Origin: Sphingomonas sp. Y57
GTDB lineage: Bacteria > Pseudomonadota > Alphaproteobacteria > Sphingomonadales > Sphingomonadaceae
Direction of reading: 5' to 3'
NCBI RefSeq assembly: GCF_001015195.1
Contig: NZ_LDES01000024.1
Location: 1 to 64,000, forward strand
DNA: 64,000 bases
Position numbers and translations under genes: made by a program. The notes under the pieces are model-generated. The model did not search any database. It was not told where the DNA came from and saw only the letters and a program-made list of their open reading frames with translations. Of the stretch, positions 35,806-44,089 are shown piece after piece (the first letter of the stretch is position 1; every line of letters begins with the position of its first letter).

Positions 35806-37134
35806 TCAGGCCTCCAGCATCATTTTCAGCCAGTAGCGATAAAGCGCCCGCCCCCCGCGCTCGCTCATGCCATAGCCGACCTTCCCGGGGAGTTCGGTGA
35901 AGCGCCCTGCCACAAAATCCTGCGTACCGTCGAAATCCCCAAGCCCCTGAGTGTAGTTCAGCAGGGTCCGTCGCGAGAATGACGGCGCGGTTCCGGCATT
36001 CAACCTTTCCCAATTCTCATGATCGTCAGGGACGACGCTGCCGGAAAAGGAATGGAAGCGCATCATCTGCTGGGCCGAAAATTTCTTCAATGCCGGTGGC
36101 GCATTCTTTTCGACGAAAACATAGAGCCAGGTTTCTGTCCGGTTCGGGCCCTTGGGGTGCCACAGCTCGATCGCGACGCCTGCCGACAGCGGCCCCATGT
36201 CAACGATGAGCAGGCTGGGAAATATGCCCGCAACGGCAAAATATCCCGGTGCGATCCTCCTATCCAGTTGGGCCAGATCGGCATGACGCCGCTCGATATA
36301 GGCGCGGCTCTCCTCGTCCAGAGCATCCGCCATGCGGGTGTCATAGCCATGGGCATCGACGACCGACTTGGCGCACAACAGGCTGTGGGGAGGCGCCCCG
36401 TCCTTGTCGTTGGTGACGAGGTACAGGCTGTCGCCGAAACCCTCTTCGGGCATGAACTCGCCATAATCCTGTAGCGTCTGGATACTGCCCGCATGGGTCA
36501 TGCCGAAATGGTAGATATCCGAGCCGTTGTCTGCCGCGATCTTCCAATTATGGTTCGAAACCACGCGTTGCTTGATCGGAGACATCTCGACGCCACCGGC
36601 ATCGACGCGACCGAACATCTTATCGAAATAGAAGCGCATATCGCCGAGATAGTCGCTCAGCGGCATCGCGGCGCGATCCAGATTGGCAAAGATGAAGCCG
36701 CCATAGGACTCGACGCGTGGAACCTCTATGAGCCCCAGCCCTTCCGGATCGAGGGCGCCCCCATAGGCTTCGAAATCGGGAACGTTGATCAGCTTGCCGT
36801 CGGACGAATAGGTCCAGCCATGATAGGGACAGGAGAAACTGCGGGTGTTGCCGCGATCGAAGGGACACAGCTGCACGCCGCGGTGTCTGCAGCGGTTGAG
36901 GAAAACCCGCACGCAGCTCGCCCCGTCGCGGATTACGATGACGGGATCCTCGCCCATGTAGGTGGTTATGTAGTCGCCGGGGTTCGCGATCATGCTGTCA
37001 TGGGCCATGAACAGCCAGCTGCGGCCGAACACACGCTCCAGTTCGAGGCGATAGACTTCCACGTCGTGGAAGATCGCGGGATCGATGAGACCACGGTCGG
37101 TTTCCGACGCCAGCGCGGTCAGGTCCATCGTCAT
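35806..37134 (-). CDS. Rieske non-heme iron dioxygenase alpha subunit
   Basis: The start at 37,134 overlaps the upstream stop as ATGA (442 residues). The Rieske centre is CRHRGVQLC to CPYHGW (C82, H84, C102, H105). The catalytic iron site is NWKIAADNGSDIYHFGMTH with D206 bridging and H209 and H214 as ligands. It inserts O2 into an aromatic ring with electrons from the ferredoxin encoded upstream. The operon holds no ferredoxin reductase and no cis-dihydrodiol dehydrogenase, so the product may re-aromatise by itself or the missing enzymes are elsewhere. Confidence 0.9.
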   Translation of the reverse strand: MTMDLTALASETDRGLIDPAIFHDVEVYRLELERVFGRSWLFMAHDSMIANPGDYITTYMGEDPVIVIRDGASCVRVFLNRCRHRGVQLCPFDRGNTRSFSCPYHGWTYSSDGKLINVPDFEAYGGALDPEGLGLIEVPRVESYGGFIFANLDRAAMPLSDYLGDMRFYFDKMFGRVDAGGVEMSPIKQRVVSNHNWKIAADNGSDIYHFGMTHAGSIQTLQDYGEFMPEEGFGDSLYLVTNDKDGAPPHSLLCAKSVVDAHGYDTRMADALDEESRAYIERRHADLAQLDRRIAPGYFAVAGIFPSLLIVDMGPLSAGVAIELWHPKGPNRTETWLYVFVEKNAPPALKKFSAQQMMRFHSFSGSVVPDDHENWERLNAGTAPSFSRRTLLNYTQGLGDFDGTQDFVAGRFTELPGKVGYGMSERGGRALYRYWLKMMLEA

Positions 37135-38096
37135 ATCGCCACTCCCCTTTGCCGGTCGACCAGATGCCAATATCCGGCCCAGAATCCCATGAGGCCGCGA
37201 TAGAATGGCTCGTAGACAAGAGCTTCCGGCTGGACACCGCCGGGAAGCGCCGACAGGCAGGCCAGCGCCTGGCGGAACTCGACATTCCCGCTCTGCAGCA
37301 GATCCTCGTCATCGATCTGCGCGAGCTGGTCGAGCCGCCCCGCGCGCAGCCAGCCAATCAGATTCCTGTCGAAACCGACGTCTATCGAACCGATAGCGCG
37401 CGGAACCTTCAACAACCCATAAGGATAGCCGAAGGTGAAGTGCGAAAGCCCGCCGGACGTACCGATCACGACCCGCGCGCCCTCCATCGAGCGCAGAACG
37501 GAGCCGATTGCCTCTCCCAGGGCGCGGCACCGCCAGGCCGGAGCCATGGGCGCAGTTATGGCGTTGACGTAGATCGGTACGACAGGCGTGTCGTCCGGGA
37601 TCAGGTTGGTGCATATCTGGGCATGGGCATGCGCTCGCACGCAGCCGTCACGCAGCGCGGTGATCTGGGCGACGTCGATACCTGCCTCGACCACCCCGGC
37701 CAGCAATTTTCCAGAAAGCGCCGGATTGCCCTTTCGCTCGTGGCCGCTGCCGGACAGCCGATCCTCGACCCGAAAGCCCGCGCCGGTGAAGATGGCAAAC
37801 TGCGGGATCGCTTCGCCGGAAAAATCCTCGTTCTGGTCATTGCCGAACAGGAGGACTGCATCGGGCTTGGCTTCCCCGATCCGCTTGCGGATCAGTCGAT
37901 GGACCGTCTGAATGGCGGCGACGCGCGCCACGTTGGCGGCATCGGTCTCTGCCAGTGCCTCCGGTTGTTCCGGTGGAAGCTCGCCATAACGTTCGCGATA
38001 CATCGCCCGAATCTCGCCGCGAAAACGGTCCCAGCGCTCCGGAGGGAAGAAGGCGGTGGCGTGGCTGGTCGCAAATGCGCCGACGATAGTGGTCAT
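37131..38096 (-). CDS. LigB-type (class III) extradiol ring-cleavage dioxygenase, variant metal site
   Basis: A 321-residue LigB-family protein. H12 in TSHATAF is the first iron ligand. GTSGGLSHF holds the catalytic-base histidine H219. GNVEFRQ (E273) probably supplies the glutamate ligand. The second ligand position reads LFGNDQNEDF (N86-D87-Q88) where LigB has NDH, so the expected histidine is glutamine. The enzyme should open a catechol-like ring between carbons next to the diol. It overlaps the oxygenase alpha gene by four bases. Either this is a distinct subfamily with altered metal binding or the reaction differs from ring cleavage. Confidence 0.8.
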   Translation of the reverse strand: MTTIVGAFATSHATAFFPPERWDRFRGEIRAMYRERYGELPPEQPEALAETDAANVARVAAIQTVHRLIRKRIGEAKPDAVLLFGNDQNEDFSGEAIPQFAIFTGAGFRVEDRLSGSGHERKGNPALSGKLLAGVVEAGIDVAQITALRDGCVRAHAHAQICTNLIPDDTPVVPIYVNAITAPMAPAWRCRALGEAIGSVLRSMEGARVVIGTSGGLSHFTFGYPYGLLKVPRAIGSIDVGFDRNLIGWLRAGRLDQLAQIDDEDLLQSGNVEFRQALACLSALPGGVQPEALVYEPFYRGLMGFWAGYWHLVDRQRGVAI

Positions 38097-38109
38097 TGCA
38101 CCCCCCTCC

Positions 38110-38478
38110 TCAACGACCAGCCGGCAACGCGTCGCGTTCCGTCGCAGTCACCATTGATCCGATCGCGAGATCGTAGCTTCTCAGATTCTTGCGCGTCGGG
38201 CCCCGCATCACCTTGCCCGATTCCAGGCTGAAGCGCGCGCGGTGCAGGCCGCATTCCACAAACAGCCCGCATCGATGGCCGTCTTCGGCAAGACTGGACT
38301 GCGCGTGAGAACAGAAATCGTCCACCGCATAAAAAAGCCCCTCGACGCGGAATACCGCTATCCGTCGGCCGTCCACGGTGAAGACGCGCGCGCGGCCTTC
38401 ACCGGGCATCTCTTCCCGCCGGCAGATATCCGCCGACCACAGGGCGATGGCATCGGCACAAGGCTTATCCTTCGCCAT
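38110..38478 (-). CDS. Rieske-type ferredoxin
   Basis: The ATG at 38,478 gives 122 residues. The [2Fe-2S] ligands are C56 and H58 in DFCSHAQSSL and C76 and H79 in ECGLHRARF. It delivers electrons to the oxygenase alpha subunit. The start lies 14 bases inside the preceding hydrolase gene. The N-terminus (DKPCADAIALWSADICRREE) is somewhat extended compared with biphenyl-type ferredoxins. Confidence 0.85.
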   Translation of the reverse strand: MAKDKPCADAIALWSADICRREEMPGEGRARVFTVDGRRIAVFRVEGLFYAVDDFCSHAQSSLAEDGHRCGLFVECGLHRARFSLESGKVMRGPTRKNLRSYDLAIGSMVTATERDALPAGR

Positions 38479-39415
38479 GCTGTCTCGCCTCGTCCCGTCC
38501 GCCCAGTCGACGCCTGAGGAAATCGACGATGAGGGTGTTGAACAGTTCGGGCTTTTCCCACTGGGGCCAGTGACCACAGTCGTCCATTACCACGAACTCC
38601 GAATCCGGAACATGATCCGCGGCCGATCGCGCGGTCGCTGCGGGCGTCGACGGATTATGATCCGTCCAGACGAAGAGCGTGGGATGGGCAACTTCAGCCA
38701 GGCATTCGGCCGTCATCGGACGGAGCGCATCCTGCCGCTTCATCCCCGCCCGGGCGCCGAAGCGATAGTCGACGTCATCCTCGATCATCGCACTGAGATC
38801 GAAAATCGCGCGCCGGCATGCCTCGCGCTGATAGAAATGCCAGCGCGTGTCGACCAGTTCCTCGGTGATGTCCCGATCGGGCCGATGGAACAGCCAGGCA
38901 AGGCGATCGCGGACGGCTTCGCGCGAGGGCTTCGCCAGAAAGGCTCGCTGACGCTGGACGATCGCGGCCATGGACCGGCGCCATTGACCTTCGGGATCGT
39001 CGAAGTTGCCGACCTCGAATGCTCCCCCCACGACAGGGATGAGCGCGCTCACCCGGTCGGGATGCTGCTTCGCCACGGCGAATGCCAAGGTGCCGCCAAA
39101 GGATTCGCCGATCAGCGTGGCGCGTTCGATTTCCATCGCATCAAGCACCCCCACGATATGGCCGACCCGATCAGCGAGGTCGGGCAGATGCGGCGGATAA
39201 TCGGTGAGGCCGCTGCCCAGATAGTCCATCGCAACGACATGATATCCTGCCGCGGCAAGGGGACGAATGTTGCGGGAATAGGCCTCCACATGCCCGCCCG
39301 ATCCATGCAGCAGCAGGAGCGCGGGCCCCGTTCCCGCCTCGACGACGCGGGTGCGAATGCCATTCGCCGTCACGAAGCGGACTTCGGTTTCCAGAAGATC
39401 GGTCCATATGGTCAT
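38465..39415 (-). CDS. Alpha/beta hydrolase, likely meta-cleavage product hydrolase
   Basis: I chose the ATG at 39,415, eight bases after GAGG; another ATG lies at 39,421. The 316-residue protein has an oxyanion loop LLLHGSGGH, nucleophile elbow GESFGG (S105), acid D in VWTDHNPS and H in DDCGHWPQWEKPE. The HSGG-like loop and the neighbours point to hydrolysis of the C-C bond of a ring-opened product, as in the BphD/MhpC family. Confidence 0.85.
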   Translation of the reverse strand: MTIWTDLLETEVRFVTANGIRTRVVEAGTGPALLLLHGSGGHVEAYSRNIRPLAAAGYHVVAMDYLGSGLTDYPPHLPDLADRVGHIVGVLDAMEIERATLIGESFGGTLAFAVAKQHPDRVSALIPVVGGAFEVGNFDDPEGQWRRSMAAIVQRQRAFLAKPSREAVRDRLAWLFHRPDRDITEELVDTRWHFYQREACRRAIFDLSAMIEDDVDYRFGARAGMKRQDALRPMTAECLAEVAHPTLFVWTDHNPSTPAATARSAADHVPDSEFVVMDDCGHWPQWEKPELFNTLIVDFLRRRLGGRDEARQHGEG

Positions 39416-39431
39416 CGACATCGCCTCGGCT

Positions 39432-41669
39432 TCAGAACTTGTAGGAGACACGACCACCATATTGGCGGGGCGGATTGATCGTCGCCGCGAACAGGTTGGC
39501 GACATAGGGGTTGGTGAAACCGCCCTGATAGGCGCGACCATCGTTGAGGTTGCGGACAAAGGCAGTGAAGCTCAGGCGATCATCCGCGGTGACGAAACTC
39601 GCGCTCGCGTTTGCGACCGTATAGCCGGATGCTCGCGATGAGCCGTTGAAACTGGTCCACAGCCAGCGCCAGCTTGCCAGCTGCATGTCGACGCTCAGGA
39701 CGATCTTGCTCCGGTCGCTGATTGCGAAGCTATGATCATAGCCGATATTGCCCGACCATTTCGGCGCGCGCGGCAAGCGCTTGCCCGAACAGTCGATAGT
39801 CCGCCCGGTCGAGCCGGGAAGCGGACCCGCAACGGCTGGTCCGATGCCGCAGCCGGTGGAGCGGGGATCGAAAAACTGGATGCCGAACGCGCTGTCGATC
39901 GTGGGAAAGGCAAACTGGCCGTATACCGCGTCGGTATATTCGAGAGATGCCCGCAACGTGCCGTTGGCGGTCGGCCGGGCCACGATATCGATATTGCCGC
40001 CCTTGATCGTCGCCTTCCCGGCGTTCACCACGCGCAGGTTGACGAAGAAAGAATTGTCCAGCGTGATCGTCGTTTCCTGGTGGTCGTCATATTTCCAGTA
40101 GAAGAGTTCGACATTGACCTGCAGCCGGTTGTCCAGGAAGCGGTTGCGTGATCCGACCTCGAAGGCCGTCAGCTTCTCCGGGCGATAAATGTTGGGCGCC
40201 ACTTCCTGATTGACGCCCCCGCTCTTGAACCCCGTGCTGGCAGTGGCGAACAGCATGTTGCGGTCGGACAGGTCATATTCGGCGCCGGCTTTCCAGGTCA
40301 CCCGCGTGAACCTCTTACCGCCTGCGAACGGCCGCATCAGCGATAATATGTGATCGTCGGCAACGCCCGTCATCTTCCGACGATCGGATGTGTAGCGTAG
40401 CCCGCCTATCGCGCGCAGGGAGTCCGTGATCGTGACCGTGGCCTCGCCAAAGGCTGCGTAGCTGCGCGTGTCCGGGTGGAAGAAGAAGTCCACATCCTGG
40501 ATGAAGGGGCTCGCTATGATCGTCGTCTGAGCGTCCTGCTTCTCCCTGAAGTAATAGAGCCCGGCGACCCATTTCAACGCCGTTCCCGCACGCGACAGCC
40601 GCGCTTCGAGGCTGAGCTGGTCCGAATTGGTCGCCTGACCGACGATGAAACCCGAATGCACGAAATTCTGGTATTTCACATGGCGGTATGCCGGCAGAAC
40701 GGTCATCGTCGCAAAGCCGAGGTCGGCGTTGAACTCGGCGCTGGCATTCGCGAAATCGCCATCCTGGAACGGTCTGACCGAGGGCACCAGCGCGGGATTG
40801 AACGACAACAGATATTGCTGGGCACGCGGATCGAGCGTTCCTTCGCGCGCGCCGCTGCCAGGCCGCCTGGGCAGGTAGACGAAGCCGCCGCCTATGCCGC
40901 CGATATGCGCAAAATCGGTGTTCAGCAGCAGCGAGACCGCTGGTGACGGTTGCCATAACAACCGCGCCCGTCCGGCGGTTTGCCGGTCGTCGGAAGTACC
41001 ATCGGACAGATAGCCGTCCCGGCGGACGAGATTGCCGGCGACACGGAGGGCGACGGTAGGCCCAAGCGGCAGGTTCATGCCGCCTTCGAGGCGCCTGGCG
41101 CTGAAATTGCCGATCTCCAGCGACGCATGACCGTCGAACTGATCGAGCGTGGGGCGCCGGGTGATCAGGTTGATCGCGCCGCCCGATGCGTTGCGCCCGT
41201 AGAGCGTGCCCTGCGGCCCCTTCAGAACCTCGATCCTCTCGAGGTCATAGAAGTTGGTGCCGATCGATTCCGACCGCGCGATATAGACGCCGTCGATATT
41301 ATAGGCGACGGGCGAGACCGCCGTGGGATTGCCGGACGAGTCGCCGACGCCCCGAATATAGGTTTGTACCAGCGGGCCATATTGCGCGACCTGCAAGCCC
41401 GGGGTGGTAGTGGTCAGATCCTGGGCCTGCGACACACCCATGCGCTGCAGCGCGGCGCCGTCGACCACGCTGATGGCAAGCGAGGACCGCTGGAGATTTT
41501 CAGAGCGGCGCTGCGCCGTGACGACGATGTCCTGGATGGAGGCCGTGGCTTCCTCACCCGCGACGGTGCTGACCGCCGGCATGCCGGGATTGCCGACGGG
41601 CGCCTGCGCCGATGCCACCGCAGCCGGCACGCCTAACCCTAAGCCCAGCAGTTTCGCTTTGGTCCCCAT
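39432..41669 (-). CDS. TonB-dependent outer-membrane receptor
   Basis: The start at 41,669 has AAGGAGGGGG upstream and a clear signal peptide (TKAKLLGLGLGVPAAVASAQA); 745 residues. The plug domain has DIVVTAQRRSENLQ (TonB-box region), VEVLKGPQGTLYGRNASGG and SPVAYNIDGVYI. The barrel ends in GGRVSYKF with a C-terminal aromatic. In sphingomonads such receptors import aromatic substrates. It is the first gene of the operon and diverges from the GntR regulator, with operators between. Confidence 0.9.
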   Translation of the reverse strand: MGTKAKLLGLGLGVPAAVASAQAPVGNPGMPAVSTVAGEEATASIQDIVVTAQRRSENLQRSSLAISVVDGAALQRMGVSQAQDLTTTTPGLQVAQYGPLVQTYIRGVGDSSGNPTAVSPVAYNIDGVYIARSESIGTNFYDLERIEVLKGPQGTLYGRNASGGAINLITRRPTLDQFDGHASLEIGNFSARRLEGGMNLPLGPTVALRVAGNLVRRDGYLSDGTSDDRQTAGRARLLWQPSPAVSLLLNTDFAHIGGIGGGFVYLPRRPGSGAREGTLDPRAQQYLLSFNPALVPSVRPFQDGDFANASAEFNADLGFATMTVLPAYRHVKYQNFVHSGFIVGQATNSDQLSLEARLSRAGTALKWVAGLYYFREKQDAQTTIIASPFIQDVDFFFHPDTRSYAAFGEATVTITDSLRAIGGLRYTSDRRKMTGVADDHILSLMRPFAGGKRFTRVTWKAGAEYDLSDRNMLFATASTGFKSGGVNQEVAPNIYRPEKLTAFEVGSRNRFLDNRLQVNVELFYWKYDDHQETTITLDNSFFVNLRVVNAGKATIKGGNIDIVARPTANGTLRASLEYTDAVYGQFAFPTIDSAFGIQFFDPRSTGCGIGPAVAGPLPGSTGRTIDCSGKRLPRAPKWSGNIGYDHSFAISDRSKIVLSVDMQLASWRWLWTSFNGSSRASGYTVANASASFVTADDRLSFTAFVRNLNDGRAYQGGFTNPYVANLFAATINPPRQYGGRVSYKF

Positions 41670-41686
41670 AACCCCCTCCTTCTGAT

Positions 41687-41815
41687 TTTGGTATTCCATA
41701 ATCCCGCAATTCGCACGGTGTCAACCGAAGAAAGGCAATATGGAATACCAATTAACGATTTTCAGCTACTCAGGGGGTGACGTTGGTTCGCCGATGCGCC
41801 ATATGGCATGCCAAC
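41687..41815. promoter_or_regulatory. Three GntR-type operators between receptor and regulator
   Basis: The 10-bp dyad TGG-NATN-CCA occurs three times. Copies are TGGTATTCCA at 41,689-41,698, TGGAATACCA at 41,741-41,750 and TGGCATGCCA at 41,804-41,813. The first two extend to a perfect 12-bp inverted pair (TGGTATTCCATA and TATGGAATACCA). Centres are 52 and 63 bp apart, close to five and six helical turns. One copy sits 20 bp before the receptor start, another 14 bp before the regulator start. This fits a GntR/FCD repressor controlling both directions. Confidence 0.8.
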
Positions 41816-41826
41816 TGGGGAGCTGA

Positions 41827-42492
41827 ATGATGGCGAACGCTTCGGACACGGCCTATGCAGACATCAAGCGGATGATCCTTTCGGGCGAATTGACTGAAGG
41901 TTCGCAGCTCACCGAGAGAGATCTGGCCATGCGGTGCGGTGTCTCTCGCACGCCGGCCCGCGATGCCATGCGGAGACTGGAAGCCGAGGGGCTCGTCAGG
42001 CGGACGGAGACGCAGCGCTGTTATATCACCAGCTGGAACGCCGACCGGATCGAAGAAATTTACTCGCTGCGTGCGATGGTCGAAAGCCATGCGGCCTTCC
42101 GGGCCGCCACCCGCATCTCGCCTGATCAGCTGGAGGAACTGCGTGCCGCCAATCGCCATGTGCTGGCGGCGGCGGAAGGCAGCAAAGTCGACCTCGACGA
42201 TTTCATGCGTGCCAACCGCGACGTCCACGCCATCGTTCTGGCGGCCGCCCAGTCGGAGCGATTGATCGTCATGCGTGGCATGCTCTTCGAAGCGGCGTCA
42301 CTGCCGTTCACGCGCAGAACCTATGATGCCGCCGCCGTGGAGCGCAGTTACACGGATCATGAGGAGCTCATTCTGGCCTTCGAGCGCCGGGACGCCGATT
42401 GGGCGCGGCTCACCATGGAGGCCCATATTCGCCACGCGCAGTTCATTTCGCTCCGCGCCGGGCAGGCTCGGGTGTCTCCGCCCAATTCCTGA
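41827..42492 (+). CDS. GntR-family regulator, FCD subfamily
   Basis: A 221-residue protein with an N-terminal winged helix (YADIKRMILSGELTEGSQLTERDLA, then VSRTPARDAMRRLEAEGLV). The FCD-type effector domain has acidic/histidine metal-binding residues (ANRDVHAIV, YTDHEELI, EAHIRHA). GGGGAGCTG precedes the ATG. It likely represses the catabolic operon and itself through the three TGG-N4-CCA sites, with release by a pathway acid. FCD ligands are usually carboxylates. Confidence 0.9.
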   Translation: MMANASDTAYADIKRMILSGELTEGSQLTERDLAMRCGVSRTPARDAMRRLEAEGLVRRTETQRCYITSWNADRIEEIYSLRAMVESHAAFRAATRISPDQLEELRAANRHVLAAAEGSKVDLDDFMRANRDVHAIVLAAAQSERLIVMRGMLFEAASLPFTRRTYDAAAVERSYTDHEELILAFERRDADWARLTMEAHIRHAQFISLRAGQARVSPPNS

Positions 42493-42519
42493 GCTCTAAG
42501 CCGCCAGCCATGCGGGGCG

Positions 42520-42536
42520 CGGGCCGTTTGGGCCCG
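42520..42536. terminator. Hairpin between convergent genes
   Basis: A 6-bp stem CGGGCC / GGCCCG with loop GTTTG (42,520-42,536) lies in the 62-bp space between the GntR regulator and the aldehyde dehydrogenase, which converge. It lacks a T tract, so it is only a candidate two-way terminator. Confidence 0.35.
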
Positions 42537-42554
42537 AGCGGATCGAAGAAGGTC

Positions 42555-44063
42555 CTAGCCTTCGTCGAGCATCACGCCCGCGCGGATCACGGTGTGCGAC
42601 ATTATACCTTCCCGGCCTAGTTCGAAGCCGACGCCCGACTGCTTGGCGCCGCCGAAGGGCAGCGAGAGGTCGAGGATGTTGTGGGTGTTGATCCACACCG
42701 TGCCCGCCTTCAGCCGCTCGAAATAGCGGTTGGCGGTACGCAGCCCCTCGGTCCAGATGCTCGCGCCGAGGCCGAAGGCGGTGTCGTTGGCGAGGCGCAG
42801 GGCCTCGTCGTCGTCGCTGAACGGGAAGGCGCACAGCACCGGGCCGAAAATCTCCTGCTGCACGGTGGGGTGGCCATGGTCGAGGCCGGTGATGACCGCC
42901 GGGGTGAAATAGCTTCCGCTGCCTTCGAAGATCTCGCCGCCGATGACGCGTGCGCCGGCCTCGCGGGCGCGGTCGACATGGCCGGCGACGCGGGCGCGAT
43001 GGTCGGTGCTGACCAGCGGGCCCATCATCGACGCCGGGTCGAGCCCCGGCCCGAGCCGGATGGAGGCCGCGATCTCGGCAACGCCGGCGATCACCGCGTC
43101 GAAATGCTTCTCATGGATCAGCGCGCGCGATCCGGCACAGCAATTCTGCCCGGAATTGCCGTAGATCGCCCAGGCCGCGCCGGGGATCGCCTTGGCGAGG
43201 TCGGCGTCCTCGGCGATGATCAGAGGCGATTTGCCGCCGAGCTCCAGGTTATAATGCTTGAAGCTGCGGGCGGCCTGTTCGGCGATAAGCTGGCCGACTC
43301 GGGTCGAGCCGGTGAAGTTGATCTTGTCCACCCCCGGATGCTCGATCAGGGCCCGGCCGGTGACCTCGCCGGTGCCGGTGACGACGTTGACGACGCCTGG
43401 GGGGACCCCCGCCGCATCGCACAGTTCGGCGAGCCGGAGAGCGGTGAGTGACGTGAGTTCGGACGGCTTGAGGACGATCGTGCAGCCGGTCGCCAGCACC
43501 GGCGCCAGCTTCCAGACCGCCTGGCAGAGCGGGACGTTCCACGGCGTGATCGCGGCGACGACGCCGACCGGGAAGCGTCGCGTGAACCCGTTGAAGCGCA
43601 TGTCCGGCAGATAGGGGACCGACAGGTCCATCGTCTCGCCGTGCAGCTTGGTCGCCCAGCCCGCCATGTAGCGCAGCGTGTGGACCGACAGGTCGGCGTC
43701 GAACAGGCGGGTGTTGGCGATCAGCTTGCCGCTGTTGACGGTCTCGATCTCGGCCAGCGACGACGCTTCGTCGCGGATGAGGTCGGCGAGGCGGAGCATG
43801 ATCTCCTCGCGTTGGTGCGGGCGCATATGCGCCCAGGCCGGGTTCTCAAGCGCGCGCCGCGCGGCCTGCACCGCGGCGTCGACGTCGGCCGGGCTCGCCT
43901 GGGCGATGCGGCCCACTTCCTGGCCGCTGCTCGGATCGGTCACCGGCAACGTCTCGTTGCGCTCGGCCGCGCGCCATTCGCCACCGATGAACAGGGCCTT
44001 GGTGCCGCCGATGAAGTCGCGCGCCTTGGCGCTCAGCCGCGAAAGATCGTTGGCCGTCGTCAT
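42555..44063 (-). CDS. NAD(P)+-dependent aldehyde dehydrogenase
   Basis: A 502-residue ALDH-family enzyme: ITPWNVPLCQAVWKLAP, NFTGSTRVGQLIAEQA, LELGGKSPLIIAEDAD (general base E) and NSGQNCCAGSR with the catalytic cysteine. It resembles betaine-aldehyde or hydroxymuconic-semialdehyde dehydrogenases, oxidising an aldehyde to an acid. GGAGAC precedes the ATG. It is second in an operon with the permease 26 bases upstream. Through the permease promoter it belongs to the GTTGC-N7-GCAAC group, and would suit aldehydes from amine oxidation. Confidence 0.9.
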   Translation of the reverse strand: MTTANDLSRLSAKARDFIGGTKALFIGGEWRAAERNETLPVTDPSSGQEVGRIAQASPADVDAAVQAARRALENPAWAHMRPHQREEIMLRLADLIRDEASSLAEIETVNSGKLIANTRLFDADLSVHTLRYMAGWATKLHGETMDLSVPYLPDMRFNGFTRRFPVGVVAAITPWNVPLCQAVWKLAPVLATGCTIVLKPSELTSLTALRLAELCDAAGVPPGVVNVVTGTGEVTGRALIEHPGVDKINFTGSTRVGQLIAEQAARSFKHYNLELGGKSPLIIAEDADLAKAIPGAAWAIYGNSGQNCCAGSRALIHEKHFDAVIAGVAEIAASIRLGPGLDPASMMGPLVSTDHRARVAGHVDRAREAGARVIGGEIFEGSGSYFTPAVITGLDHGHPTVQQEIFGPVLCAFPFSDDDEALRLANDTAFGLGASIWTEGLRTANRYFERLKAGTVWINTHNILDLSLPFGGAKQSGVGFELGREGIMSHTVIRAGVMLDEG

Positions 44064-44089
44064 GGGATGTCTCCTGATAGGTTGTGCGC

